From an uncultured Opitutia bacterium (lineage in GTDB: Bacteria; Verrucomicrobiota; Verrucomicrobiia; Opitutales; Opitutaceae): DNA of 64,000 nt. A program made the translations under genes and the position numbers. Shown in pieces: positions 16,749-25,145 of this stretch. How positions within the stretch are numbered: position 1 is the stretch's first letter; every line of letters begins with the position of its first letter. Where the stretch lies: the NCBI GenBank assembly GCA_903839035.1, contig CAIMAQ010000046.1:1-64000 (forward strand), read 5' to 3'. Below the pieces are notes generated by a model. The model was not told the DNA's origin. It saw only the letters and a program-made list of their open reading frames with translations, and searched no databases.

Positions 16749-17936
16749 ATGAAAATCACCCGGATCGAAACCTTCACTGTCGGCGCCGGCTGGAAGAATT
16801 ACCTCTTCGTCCACGTCCACACCGACACCGGCCTCGTCGGCCTCGGCGAGGGCACGCTCAACGGTTTTATCAAGACCACCGAGGCCGCCGTGCGCGAACT
16901 CGAGCACCTCGTCATCGGCCAGGACCCGGCCAACATCCGCGCCCTTTCCAAGCGCCTGCTCGACAGCGTGTCGCTCGACGGCGGCCACATCCACCGCACC
17001 GCCATCGCCACCCTTGAGGTCGCCTGCTGGGATATCCTCGGCCAGCACCTCGGCGTGCCGATCTGGCAGCTGCTGGGCGGCAAGGTCCGCGACTCCATCC
17101 TCGCCTACGCCAACGGCTGGTACCGCACCGAGCGCACGCCGCAGCATTTTGTCGCCGCCGCCGCGAAGGTCGTCGCGATGGGCTTCCACGCGCTGAAGGT
17201 CGACCCGTTCGGCACCGCGCAGGGCTTCATCAGCGACGACGAACTCCAGTTGGCTTACGACATCCTGGCCGCAATGCGGAAAAAGTTTCCGAAGCTGCAC
17301 ATCCTGATTGATGTCCACGCGCGCTTCACCGAGGCCGACGCCCTCCGCGCCGCCGAAAAACTCGCCCCCATCGGGCTGTACTGGTGGGAGGAGCCGACCA
17401 CGCGCGAGCGCGAGGCCCCCGCCAACGCCGTCGGCCACCGCTCACCCATCCGCGTCGCGACCGGCGAGATGTACGACACGCTCGGCCAGTTCTACACTCT
17501 CGCCCACGGCGGCGGCGTGAACATCTTCCAGCCCGAGCCGATGTCGCTCGGCGGCATCATGCCCACTCTCGCCGTCGCCCATCTTGCCGAGGCCCACGGC
17601 TCCTATATTGCCCCGCACCAGAGCGGCGGACCCGTCGCCACCGCCGTCTGCCTCCAACTCGCCGCCTGCGTGCCGAATTTCCTCATCCAGGAAAACTTCG
17701 ACATGTTCAACGACGCCTGGACCCGCGAGCTCGTCAGCTGGACGCCAACCCTCGATCCCAAGAACGGCCATTTCAATTTCCCCACCACGCCCGGCCTCGG
17801 CTTGAAGCTCAACCTCGACATCGTCCGCGCCCATCCCTACGACCCGAAGGCCTACCTCAACGTCTACTCCGAGGGCTGGGAAAAACGTCTGGGCACCCAG
17901 GCCAAGCCCGCATCCAAATCGCGCCGGAAGAAATAG
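16749..17936 (+). CDS. enolase-superfamily sugar-acid dehydratase (mandelate racemase/galactonate dehydratase-like)
   Basis: 395 residues. Capping domain 1-110, then the barrel. Metal ligands: Asp in ILIDVHARF, Glu in YWWEEPTTRE, Glu in RVATGEMYD. The general-base/acid histidines are in DVHARF (like the D-galactonate dehydratase DFHGR) and APHQSGGPVATAV. KALKVDPFG-like sequence (HALKVDPFG) is also shared with D-galactonate dehydratase. It probably dehydrates an aldonate to a 2-keto-3-deoxy acid. The C-terminal 15 residues are Lys/Ser-rich. It is 11 bp downstream of the transketolase subunit and 33 bp upstream of a second, distinct enolase homologue. Confidence 0.85.
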   Translation: MKITRIETFTVGAGWKNYLFVHVHTDTGLVGLGEGTLNGFIKTTEAAVRELEHLVIGQDPANIRALSKRLLDSVSLDGGHIHRTAIATLEVACWDILGQHLGVPIWQLLGGKVRDSILAYANGWYRTERTPQHFVAAAAKVVAMGFHALKVDPFGTAQGFISDDELQLAYDILAAMRKKFPKLHILIDVHARFTEADALRAAEKLAPIGLYWWEEPTTREREAPANAVGHRSPIRVATGEMYDTLGQFYTLAHGGGVNIFQPEPMSLGGIMPTLAVAHLAEAHGSYIAPHQSGGPVATAVCLQLAACVPNFLIQENFDMFNDAWTRELVSWTPTLDPKNGHFNFPTTPGLGLKLNLDIVRAHPYDPKAYLNVYSEGWEKRLGTQAKPASKSRRKK

Positions 17937-17940
17937 CCAT

Positions 17941-17961
17941 GCGGGCACAGGATGTGCCCGC
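17941..17961 (+). terminator. short intergenic hairpin
   Basis: GCGGGCACA / TGTGCCCGC form a perfect 9-bp stem with a 3-nt loop in the 33-bp gap between the two enolase-superfamily genes. No T-run follows, so rather than ending transcription it may act as an mRNA stabiliser or attenuator, or belong to the palindrome families of this genome. Confidence 0.55.
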
Positions 17962-17969
17962 CCACCACC

Positions 17970-19163
17970 ATGAACCTCACACGCATCGAGACAATCCGCT
18001 CGCCGGATTTCCCCAATCTGCTCTGGGTGCACCTGCACACGGACGACGGGCTCGTGGGCCTCGGTGAGACGTTCTATATCCCCGCCGCCGTCGAGGCCGT
18101 CATCCACGATTTCGCCGCCCCGCTTCTGCTCGGCCAGTCGGCGTTCGACCGCGAGCGGCACTGGCAGGCACTGTTTTCCTACGCGAATTTCTTCGGCCAC
18201 GCCGGCGCCGAGATGCGCGCCATCTCCGCCCTCGATATCGCGCTCTGGGACCTGCTCGGCCAGCACACCGGCCAGCCCGTCCTCAACCTCCTCGGCGGGC
18301 AGACGCGCGACTCCATCCGCATCTACAACACCTGCGTGGATACGCCGCTGTACGCCGACCAGACCGGGTTCCTCAAGCACCCCGGCGAACTCGCGCGCTC
18401 GCTGCTGGCGCAGGGCATCACCGCGATGAAGGTCTGGCCGTGGGACCGCTTCGCCCCGCAGATGCAGGTCTCCGCCGTCACCGGCCCCGCCGGCTGGTCC
18501 GCCGTCGGTCCCGTCGGCCACGACTTGCTGCCCGAGCAGCTCGCGCAGGGCCTGTGGACCGTGCAGGAAATCCGCAAGGCGGTCGGCGACAAGATGCAGA
18601 TCGCGCTCGAGGGGCATTCGCGCTGGGACGTGAATTGCGCCCTCCGCATCGCCCGCGCGCTCGAGCCCTATGACGTGATGTGGATGGAGGATTTCCTCCA
18701 GCCCGACAGCGCACCCGACCTCGCCCGCCTCGTGAAGGAAACCCGGGTGCCGCAGACCGCGAGCGAGCGGCTCTTCACCCGCCACGCCTACCGCCGCATC
18801 CTCGACGCCGACGCCGCGCATGTCGTGATGACCGATGTCATCTGGACCGGCGGCCTGAGCGAGGCCCTGAAAATCGCGGCGCTCGCCGACACGCACCACC
18901 TCTCCATCGCGCCGCACGACTGCACCGGCCCGGTCAATCTCTTCGCCTGCCTCCACCTCTGCGCCGCCGTGCCCAACGCCCTCATCATGGAAACCGTGCG
19001 CGGCTTCTGCGAAGGCTACTACCGCGAGGTCGCGACCCCCGATGTGCCGGTGAAGAACGGTCACGCCCAGCTCGACCAGTTCAGCCCGGGTCTCGGCGTG
19101 AAGCTGCGCGACGAGTTCCTCGACCGGCCCAACCTGATCCGCCGCATCTCCTCCCACGCATGA
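17970..19163 (+). CDS. enolase-superfamily dehydratase/racemase, second type
   Basis: 397 residues. Metal ligands: Glu in IALEGHSRWD, Glu in MWMEDFLQP, Glu in TASERLFTRH; the late histidine in SIAPHDCTGPVN. The middle insertion (about 165-195, VSAVTGPAGWSAVGPVG) is longer than in the upstream paralogue. The KxW motif MKVWPWDRF replaces the KxK of racemases, leaving one Lys, so dehydration rather than racemisation is likely. The start at 17970 (MNLTRIETIRS) is at the normal family beginning, just after the hairpin. Its stop overlaps the start of the metallo-beta-lactamase-fold gene by 4 nt. Confidence 0.8.
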   Translation: MNLTRIETIRSPDFPNLLWVHLHTDDGLVGLGETFYIPAAVEAVIHDFAAPLLLGQSAFDRERHWQALFSYANFFGHAGAEMRAISALDIALWDLLGQHTGQPVLNLLGGQTRDSIRIYNTCVDTPLYADQTGFLKHPGELARSLLAQGITAMKVWPWDRFAPQMQVSAVTGPAGWSAVGPVGHDLLPEQLAQGLWTVQEIRKAVGDKMQIALEGHSRWDVNCALRIARALEPYDVMWMEDFLQPDSAPDLARLVKETRVPQTASERLFTRHAYRRILDADAAHVVMTDVIWTGGLSEALKIAALADTHHLSIAPHDCTGPVNLFACLHLCAAVPNALIMETVRGFCEGYYREVATPDVPVKNGHAQLDQFSPGLGVKLRDEFLDRPNLIRRISSHA

Positions 19164-19996
19164 GCCCAACCCCGCTCGCCGCCCGGATTGCCGCCGCCCG
19201 CCCCGCCGCCGGCTCGCTCGCCGCGTGGTGGCTCGGCGGCTCGGGCTTCATCTTCAAGACCCCCGCCGGCCGCCAGATCTGGATCGATCCTTATCTGTCC
19301 AACATCGTGCAGGCGATGTTCGGCGTCGCGCGTGCGTTCCCGCCGCCGATCACCGCCGCCGAAGCCGAGCCGGATTACGTCATCAGCACGCACTGGCACG
19401 AGGATCACCTCGACCCGGGCTGCATCCCCGAGCTGGCGCGCCGCCGGCCCCACGCAAAATTCATCATGTCCCCCGGCGCGATGGCCCACGCGCTGTCCTG
19501 GGGCCTGCCCGCCTCCCAGGTCGTCGCGCTCGCGCCCGGCCAGACGCTCGATCTCGGTGACGTGAAGCTCACCGCGGTCGTCGCTCGCCACGAGGCCGGC
19601 GTGCCGGGCTGGGAAGTGCCGGATGCGTTTGGCGTCATCCTCGATTTCAACGGCGTGCGCGTGTTCCACTCCGGCGACACCGACTACGACGCGCGCATCC
19701 ACCGCGCGCTTGCCGCGACGCCCCTCGCCCTCGCCACCCTCTGCATCAACGGCTCCGTCGGCAACATGAACGTCCACGAGGCCGCGCTCCTCGCATGGCA
19801 CCTCAACGCCCGTACGCTCATCCCGCACCACCACCTGCTCTGGGCGCGGCCACCGGATAAAATCCCGGCCTTCGAGACACTCGACCCCAACCTCTTGGCC
19901 ACCACCTACGCCAAACTCGGCGGCGCCGCGAAAGTGATCCTGCCTGTGGTCGGCGGTGGCTACACCCTCACGGCCGCCGGCGCCGTCCCCCACTGA
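19160..19996 (+). CDS. metallo-beta-lactamase-fold hydrolase (UlaG-like lactonase candidate)
   Basis: 278 residues. The metal motif is STHWHEDHLDPG, with further ligands in HSGDTDYDARIH and LIPHHHLLW. The N-terminal AWWLGGSGFIFKTPAG and the overall length match UlaG/RNase-Z-like lactonases, which hydrolyse L-ascorbate-6-phosphate or other sugar lactones. It overlaps the preceding dehydratase by 4 nt and is followed 7 bp later by an SDR, so opening of a sugar lactone between oxidation and dehydration is the simplest role. Cytoplasmic, no signal peptide. Confidence 0.75.
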   Translation: MSPTPLAARIAAARPAAGSLAAWWLGGSGFIFKTPAGRQIWIDPYLSNIVQAMFGVARAFPPPITAAEAEPDYVISTHWHEDHLDPGCIPELARRRPHAKFIMSPGAMAHALSWGLPASQVVALAPGQTLDLGDVKLTAVVARHEAGVPGWEVPDAFGVILDFNGVRVFHSGDTDYDARIHRALAATPLALATLCINGSVGNMNVHEAALLAWHLNARTLIPHHHLLWARPPDKIPAFETLDPNLLATTYAKLGGAAKVILPVVGGGYTLTAAGAVPH

Positions 19997-20003
19997 TCTT
20001 ACC

Positions 20004-20783
20004 ATGCAAGGCATCGCCAACACTGGAGTTTTCATCACCGGCGGCTGCGGCGACATCGGCCAGGCCGTCGCCAAGCGCTTTCTCGCCGCCGGCGCGCGCG
20101 TCGTGCTCGCCGACCTGCTGCCCGCCGCCACCGGCCGCGCCGCCGCCCAGGCCCTGCATCCGAAAAACGCCGCGTACGTCCGCTGCGACGTCACCCGCGC
20201 CGCGTCGGTGGACCGCGCCTTCGCCGCCGCCAAGAAATTCCTCGGCCGGCTCGACACCGCCATCTGCAACGCCGGCATGGTGGTCAACCAGCCTTTCGTG
20301 GACGTCACCGAGGCCGCCTGGGCGCGCACGCTTGAAGTGAATCTCACCGGCAGCTTCCTCACGGCGCAACGCGCTGCGCGCCTGATGCTCCGGAATCCGC
20401 GCCAGGGCTCGGCCCGCCGCGGCACAATCTTGTTCACCGGCTCCTGGGTGCAGGACACCCCCTGGCCACAGGGCGCGAGTTACTGCACCAGCAAGGGCGG
20501 CCAACAGATGCTCGCCAAGATCATCGCCCAGGAACTCGCGCCTCATGGCATCACCGCCGCGCTCGTCGCCCCCGGCTTGGTTTACGCCGGTCTGACCAAG
20601 AAAATCTACGACCGCGACAAGAGCTTCGCGCGGAAAGTGGACAAGGTCGTGCCCCTGCTGCGTATGAGCACCGCCGAGGAAGTCGCCGGCAGTTTCCTTT
20701 TCCTCGCGAGCGACGACGGCGCGTACATCACCGGGACCACCCTCCTCGTGGATGGCGGCGCCACCCTCGGCCGGCGCGAGTAA
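20004..20783 (+). CDS. short-chain dehydrogenase/reductase (SDR)
   Basis: 259 residues, classical SDR: cofactor loop TGGCGDIGQA, ADL after strand 2, NAG motif in AICNAGMVV, catalytic Ser in FTGSWVQD and YCTSKGG for Tyr and Lys. Start at 20004 (MQGIANTGVFITGG). Last gene of the 14080-20783 run. Two SDRs, two dehydratases, a lactonase candidate and a split transketolase form a plausible oxidative sugar-acid route; this enzyme may act on a 2-keto-3-deoxy acid or a ketose. Confidence 0.85.
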   Translation: MQGIANTGVFITGGCGDIGQAVAKRFLAAGARVVLADLLPAATGRAAAQALHPKNAAYVRCDVTRAASVDRAFAAAKKFLGRLDTAICNAGMVVNQPFVDVTEAAWARTLEVNLTGSFLTAQRAARLMLRNPRQGSARRGTILFTGSWVQDTPWPQGASYCTSKGGQQMLAKIIAQELAPHGITAALVAPGLVYAGLTKKIYDRDKSFARKVDKVVPLLRMSTAEEVAGSFLFLASDDGAYITGTTLLVDGGATLGRRE

Positions 20784-21110
20784 GCCGGTTGATGGGTCGG
20801 TTTTGCGGCGCTCGGGCTTCACCCCCGCCCGCCTCGATCGCCGGTCGGCGATGCCCCCCCACCCGCTCCCACCACCCGATCCCTTCAGGTCCAGGCGGTC
20901 TCAGCACCGCAACACCCCGGAAGAACAGATTCGGACCGTCCGCCCATCGGCCTCGTGCTACCCGCCCGCAAGGCACTCATAAGGAATAATTAGGCTTCAC
21001 CGCAGAATCGGCCATGGCTTATGCGTCAAATCCGCTCAAAATTGAGCAAAACCCCCTACGCCCAACCAATTTAATCGAATCTTCGGCAATAATTCTGCTA
21101 CTTTCGCGCC
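20784..21110. other. 327 bp intergenic region
   Basis: Between the SDR and receiver genes on the same strand. The first two-thirds is GC-rich and featureless; the last 110 bp becomes AT-richer (around AATAATTAGG at 20985 and ATTTAATCGAA at 21069), the likely promoter region for the receiver gene. I see no convincing -35/-10 pair, terminator or RNA gene. Confidence 0.4.
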
Positions 21111-21539
21111 ATGGCCACTCCTGACCAAAAATCACCCCCCACTTCCGCCTCCGCTTCCGCCGCAGCCGCGCGCTGGATTCTGCTCGTGGATGATGAGCCG
21201 GCCATGCGCCAATTGATTGAGACGGTCCTGGATACCCAGCATTGGACCGTGAAAGTCGCCGACGGGGCCACCGCCGCCATGGCCACGGTCAGTACCGCCG
21301 CCACCCCGCCCACGCTCATGATTTGCGACGTCCTGATGCCCGGCATTGACGGACTCGAACTCACCCGCCGGATGCTCGCGAAGCTGCCCAAGCTCAAGGT
21401 CATCCTCATCAGCGGCCACCTGATGGACCTTTCCTGGTGGCCGACCGACTTGCGCGAGATCTGCTTCCTGACCAAGCCGTTTTCGAACGACCAGTTGATC
21501 AGCGCCGTGCGGGAAGCGACCGACCCGAGCGCCGCCTAG
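21111..21539 (+). CDS. stand-alone response-regulator receiver protein
   Basis: 142 residues: an Ala/Ser-rich N-terminus (1-21) then one CheY-like domain. The acidic pocket is D27-D28, the phospho-acceptor D73 in MICDVLMPG, the switch Ser S101 in LISGH, and the conserved lysine K122 in FLTKPF. No output domain follows. No histidine kinase is near. The next gene starts 20 bp later and encodes a membrane protein with cNMP-binding domains, so the two may be co-expressed. A phospho-relay or protein-interaction role is likely. Confidence 0.88.
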   Translation: MATPDQKSPPTSASASAAAARWILLVDDEPAMRQLIETVLDTQHWTVKVADGATAAMATVSTAATPPTLMICDVLMPGIDGLELTRRMLAKLPKLKVILISGHLMDLSWWPTDLREICFLTKPFSNDQLISAVREATDPSAA

Positions 21540-21559
21540 GACGAAATATTTTTCCGGGC

Positions 21560-23512
21560 ATGGATACCAATCTCACACTTTCCGCCCAAATCCTGACGCT
21601 GGCCCCGAACCTCCAGCACAGCGAGGCCATCAACGGCCTGCTGGTCGTCAAAAACGTCTCGGCCAAAACCTATCTCAAGATCACGACGGCGCAGTGGCGC
21701 ATCCTCCGGCTGTTCGGCGAACCCCACTCCGTCCCCGCCGTGCTGGCCCAGGCGCTCGACGAGCGGCTGTGCCTCCCGCTCAACGAATTTTTTGAGCTGA
21801 TCCTGAAGGCCGTCCGGGCGCACATCCTGCTCGAACCCGGCATCGAGCCCGAGCTGGTCCAGGCCTTCAACTGGCGTGCCGGGGTGCGGCCCAAGGGCGT
21901 GGCCAAGCCGCTCGCCGCCATCTTCCTCGCGGGCCTCGCGCTCATGCTCGTCTATCGGCCGAGCCTCCCCCTCTCCGTCCAGGATGTCGGCGCCGGCCTG
22001 CTCGTCCTCAGCGTTGCCCTTACCTTCAGCGCCTTCCTCACCGGCTGCATGGTGCGCGGCGCCGGCGGCGAGGTTTACCGGCCGCGCTGGCAGTGGCTCC
22101 GTCTGCCGCCGTACTTCGAGTTGGACACGAGTGACGCGGTCATGCTCTCGACCCTCGACCAGCAGGCCGTCGCCATGGCGCGGCCCGCCGTGATCGCCGC
22201 TGCGGCCGGGCTCACCGCCTGGCTCCGCCCCGAGTGGAGTTGCTTTTCCCTGATCGCCCTCGCCGTCGTCCTCCGCCCTATCCTGGGCGGCCGCTTCGCC
22301 GCCCTCGTCCGGCTCGGCCACAAGGGCAGCCTGAGCGATTCCGAGCACGCCTACATTTTCCCACCCAACAACCGGCCCCAGACCCGCTGGCGGCTGCTGC
22401 GCCGCTCGCTGCGCCATGCGGACACATGGGCGCTCATTTCCTACGGCATCCTCTGGACGCTCGCCGTTGTTTCCATGGGCGCCTACATGACCCATACCCC
22501 GCCCTGGCCGCTGGCCACGTGGGAAGACAACAGCGTGCGCCTCGCCCTCGGTATCGTCGCCTCCCTGTTCGCCCTCGGCGCCGGTTATGCCCTGTGGGAG
22601 CTCTTCCACCTCGCCCGCGAGCGCGCCCGCGCCCGCCGCCACACCTACCGGCTGTGGAAGACCCGCTGGTTCACCGCCAAGAAGCTCGTCCTCCTCGAGG
22701 GCAACCGCCTCAAGGCCGTCACCGAGTCCCCGCTGTTTCGCACCCTCCAGCCGCCGGAGCGCCAGCAGCTCGCGCGGCTGATGCACACCTCCCGCCACGG
22801 CCCCTGGTCCGCCCTGCCCACGCACGGCCCGGTGCCCACCCAGGTCTCGCTCATCGTCAGCGGCACCGTCGGCCTCTACCGCCAGCTGCCCTCGGGCCGC
22901 TCCAGCCGTGTGCAGGTCCTCAGCGAGGGCGACGTCATCGGCCTCCATGACCTCGCGGATCCCAAGCAGCCCAGCTACGTCGTGCGTTCCCTTACGCCGG
23001 TGACCCTGCTCACGTTGGACCGCACCGCGGTCGAGGCGATCGCCATCCCGCGCATTCCCCGCACCACACTCACCGACACCATCCTCAAGCTGCCTTTCCT
23101 TCGGCGCATCTCGCTGTGCCAGAACTGGCATTTCCAGGCGATCGAGCGCTTCGCCCACCTCTCCAGCATCACCGACTATCCCGCGGGCGGCGTCATTTTC
23201 CTGGAGAACGAGTTCAACGAGAATTTCTTCATCATCTTCGAGCAGGACGCCATCGTCACCCGCAGCAACCGGCGCCTGGCCACGATCCATGCCGGCGACT
23301 TCTTCGGCGAGATCGGCCTGCTGCAGAACAGCGCGTCCAACGCCCTCGTCAGCGCCAAGCAGGACATGCGCTGCCTCGGCATCTCCCGCGTCGAGTTCCT
23401 CCGCTTTGTCACGCACAACCACACCGTCGCGCTGGAACTGGAGCGCGTGAGCTCGAAGCGCCTCGGCCGCCCCATCTTCCCCCTGAAGAAGGGCAACTTC
23501 CGCTCAACGTAG
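21560..23512 (+). CDS. membrane protein: PqqD-like domain, degenerate M50-like region, tandem cNMP-binding domains
   Basis: 650 residues. Residues about 20-95 look like a winged-helix/PqqD-type domain (LLVVKNVSAKTYLKITTAQW). Residues about 115-345 contain several hydrophobic segments; YFELDTSDAVM (about 185-195) and RGAGGEV (166-172) resemble peptide-zinc-metalloprotease (M50-like) proteins, but where HExxH is expected (157-161) the sequence is SAFLT, so it is probably not a protease. Residues about 385-500 and 515-635 look like two cyclic-nucleotide-binding domains; the second keeps FFGEIGLLQ, but the phosphate-binding arginine is missing (SASNALVSA). The first is weaker. Start at 21560 follows the receiver stop by 20 bp. 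Function unknown; probably a membrane sensor. Confidence 0.6.
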   Translation: MDTNLTLSAQILTLAPNLQHSEAINGLLVVKNVSAKTYLKITTAQWRILRLFGEPHSVPAVLAQALDERLCLPLNEFFELILKAVRAHILLEPGIEPELVQAFNWRAGVRPKGVAKPLAAIFLAGLALMLVYRPSLPLSVQDVGAGLLVLSVALTFSAFLTGCMVRGAGGEVYRPRWQWLRLPPYFELDTSDAVMLSTLDQQAVAMARPAVIAAAAGLTAWLRPEWSCFSLIALAVVLRPILGGRFAALVRLGHKGSLSDSEHAYIFPPNNRPQTRWRLLRRSLRHADTWALISYGILWTLAVVSMGAYMTHTPPWPLATWEDNSVRLALGIVASLFALGAGYALWELFHLARERARARRHTYRLWKTRWFTAKKLVLLEGNRLKAVTESPLFRTLQPPERQQLARLMHTSRHGPWSALPTHGPVPTQVSLIVSGTVGLYRQLPSGRSSRVQVLSEGDVIGLHDLADPKQPSYVVRSLTPVTLLTLDRTAVEAIAIPRIPRTTLTDTILKLPFLRRISLCQNWHFQAIERFAHLSSITDYPAGGVIFLENEFNENFFIIFEQDAIVTRSNRRLATIHAGDFFGEIGLLQNSASNALVSAKQDMRCLGISRVEFLRFVTHNHTVALELERVSSKRLGRPIFPLKKGNFRST

Positions 23513-23576
23513 GCCGCCCAAGGTGGAACGCGTTGTCCCCAACGCGTTGGTTTGAGTTGGAACCGCGGCGCCCTAC
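23509..23576. repeat. palindromic element supplying both stop codons of a convergent gene pair
   Basis: The 68-bp segment begins GTAGGCCGCCC and ends GCGGCGCCCTAC. The TAG at 23510-23512 ends the plus-strand cNMP gene and the CTA at 23573-23575 is the TAG stop of the minus-strand DegT gene. The inside carries GTGGAACGCGTTGTCCCCAA, matching the inner arm of the element at 9124-9147. Confidence 0.75.
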
Positions 23577-24826
23577 CCGCAGACCTCGCTGTGCACCGCG
23601 ACGAAGTTATCCGCGATGTAATCCGCGTCCGCCGCCGTGTAGAGCCACCCAATCGGCAGCGCGATGAAGCGTTTCGTCAAATCCTCCGTCCGGGGAAAAT
23701 CCTCCGCGCGGTAGCCCTGGGCCGGCCACGGCTTGAGGTCGCGGAACGGCGACGCCGCCGGCGCGTGCGCCAGGCCCGTCTTCACATAATCGCGGCCGTA
23801 CTGCGGGTACGTGCCCGTGCGCTGGCCGCAGTTCACGTTGCGGGCGTCGAGTTTTTCCCGGAACGGTGTCACCCGCTCCGCCCGCTCGAAGAAGACATAC
23901 GGCTCAAAGCCAAACCCGCCCGCCGGGTCCGGCTCACGCCGCAGCGTCACGCCCTTCAGGCCCGTAATCCGCGGCAGGATGCGCGCCTGTAGCGCGCGGC
24001 AGTGTTCGCGGATTTTGTCCACCTTGCGGAGCTGCGCCAGCGCCACGGCCGCGGTCAGCTCCGACATCCGGTATTGACCGCCTACAAACGCGGGCTCCTT
24101 CGACGGCACCAGCGCGGCGTGATACGGCCGATAGTTGCCGAGGTCGTGAAACCGGACCGCCCGCTCGTAAAGCCGCTGGTCCCGCGTCGCCACCATCCCG
24201 CCCTCGCCGGACGTCGCGACCTTGTTGTTCTGGAAACTGTAGGTACCGATGTCGGCCCACGTGCCGACGTGGCGTCCCCGGTAGCGGGTGCCGAGCGACT
24301 GCGCGCAATCCTCGATCACGTACAACCCGCGGCGGTGCGCCTCGAGCACGATGGGCTCCATGTCCGCCGCCACGCCCTGGTAATGCACCACGATCACCGC
24401 GCGGGTGCGCGGCGTGGTGAGCCGGGCGATTTCACCCGGGTCGAGATTCAGGGTGTCGTCAATTTCCGCCAACACCGGCCGGGCGCCCACGCGCACGATT
24501 GCCGTGAAGCACGAAATCCAGCTCCAGGCGTTGACGATGACCTCGTCCCCCGGACCGATCGCGGCGGCAGCCAGGGCGACCTCCAGTGCGGCCGTCCCGC
24601 TCGTCACCGCCAGCGCGTAGGTCGTGCCCAGATACGCGCAAAATTCCTTCTCCAGCTGCGCGGCCATCGGCGGCGGCTTGGCGGCGTCGGTGCCGTAATA
24701 GCGGAACGGCTCCTTGCGGCGCAGCACATCGAGGACGAGCGCCTCCTCCTCCGGGCCGATGGCTTGGTAACCGAGGCCGGAGGCCGGGCGGGGACGTAAA
24801 GCAGTCGCGGACATGGCCACAGTCAT
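23573..24826 (-). CDS. DegT/DnrJ/EryC1/StrS family PLP-dependent aminotransferase
   Basis: 417 residues. PLP lysine in SFQNNKVATSGEGG, aspartate in VIEDCAQSLGTR, and TSGTAALEVA at the phosphate end. It is clearly a different branch from the copy at 7874. The C-terminal part is long with an aromatic-rich end. Start at 24826 (MTVAMSATALRP) has GGGAG 4 nt upstream on the minus strand; ATG at 24814 is an alternative. The gene is alone on its strand, convergent with the cNMP gene and divergent from the propeller genes, so no pathway partner is visible. Confidence 0.85.
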   Translation of the reverse strand: MTVAMSATALRPRPASGLGYQAIGPEEEALVLDVLRRKEPFRYYGTDAAKPPPMAAQLEKEFCAYLGTTYALAVTSGTAALEVALAAAAIGPGDEVIVNAWSWISCFTAIVRVGARPVLAEIDDTLNLDPGEIARLTTPRTRAVIVVHYQGVAADMEPIVLEAHRRGLYVIEDCAQSLGTRYRGRHVGTWADIGTYSFQNNKVATSGEGGMVATRDQRLYERAVRFHDLGNYRPYHAALVPSKEPAFVGGQYRMSELTAAVALAQLRKVDKIREHCRALQARILPRITGLKGVTLRREPDPAGGFGFEPYVFFERAERVTPFREKLDARNVNCGQRTGTYPQYGRDYVKTGLAHAPAASPFRDLKPWPAQGYRAEDFPRTEDLTKRFIALPIGWLYTAADADYIADNFVAVHSEVCG

Positions 24827-24864
24827 TTTCTCCCGCGCCCCGAATGACAAATCAGAAGTTTAGG

Positions 24865-25052
24865 TAACCACGAAAGACCCGAAGCGCTCGAAAACCAATC
24901 TGTCGAAATTTTGACCACGGATTACACTGATTCTCCCGGATCAACCACGAGCTCAGCTTCCATGCTTCGGGGGCTTGATCCGGGTTATCCGGGGTTAAAT
25001 GGATCGGAAGTTCAGGAATTCGGCCTTTCGTATCTTTCGTGTTTTTCGTGGT
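24865..25052. repeat. nested intergenic palindrome
   Basis: Outer arms around 24865-24886 (TAACCACGAAAGACCCGAAG) and 25025-25052 (ending TTTTTCGTGGT) are imperfect inverted repeats; inner arms around 24913-24944 (ACCACGGATTACACTGAT) and 24974-24999 (ending ATCCGGGGTTAAA) form a second pair. The architecture equals that at 6701-6893 and the inner arms are of the same ACCACGGA class. It fills most of the 319-bp gap 24827-25145. Confidence 0.7.
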
Positions 25053-25089
25053 GAAAATCTGCTTCCGATGGGCCGTGGACCCTCACCGC

Positions 25090-25137
25090 CCGGCAGTTTT
25101 ACTTTGCCACCGGCGGTCGGCTGCGTGTCCTCAAACT
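25090..25137 (+). pseudogene. 3' relic of a third propeller-protein gene
   Basis: These 48 nt match 27174-27221, the last codons of the following gene, at 41 positions. Read in frame they give RQFYFATGGRLRVLKL, against RQFYFATGWRLRVLEL in the intact copy. No further upstream coding similarity is obvious, because a palindrome begins within 40 bp. The relic lies 8 bp before the ATG of the first intact gene, the same relation as between the two intact genes, so an array of at least three copies probably existed. Confidence 0.75.
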
Positions 25138-25145
25138 CTGCCCGC

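Noticed and set aside
20784-21110. Possible promoter or small RNA upstream of the receiver gene
   Set aside because: AT-rich words are present, but no pair with correct spacing and no stable fold could be recognised by eye.
21536-23422. 628-codon minus-strand frame opposite the cNMP membrane protein
   Set aside because: Low-complexity Gly/Glu/Asp content and no motifs; the plus strand has convincing domains.
25055-25090. Further upstream part of the propeller relic (GPW-like codons at 25070-25078)
   Set aside because: Similarity requires a frame shift and is only a few codons long, so only 25090-25137 is claimed.
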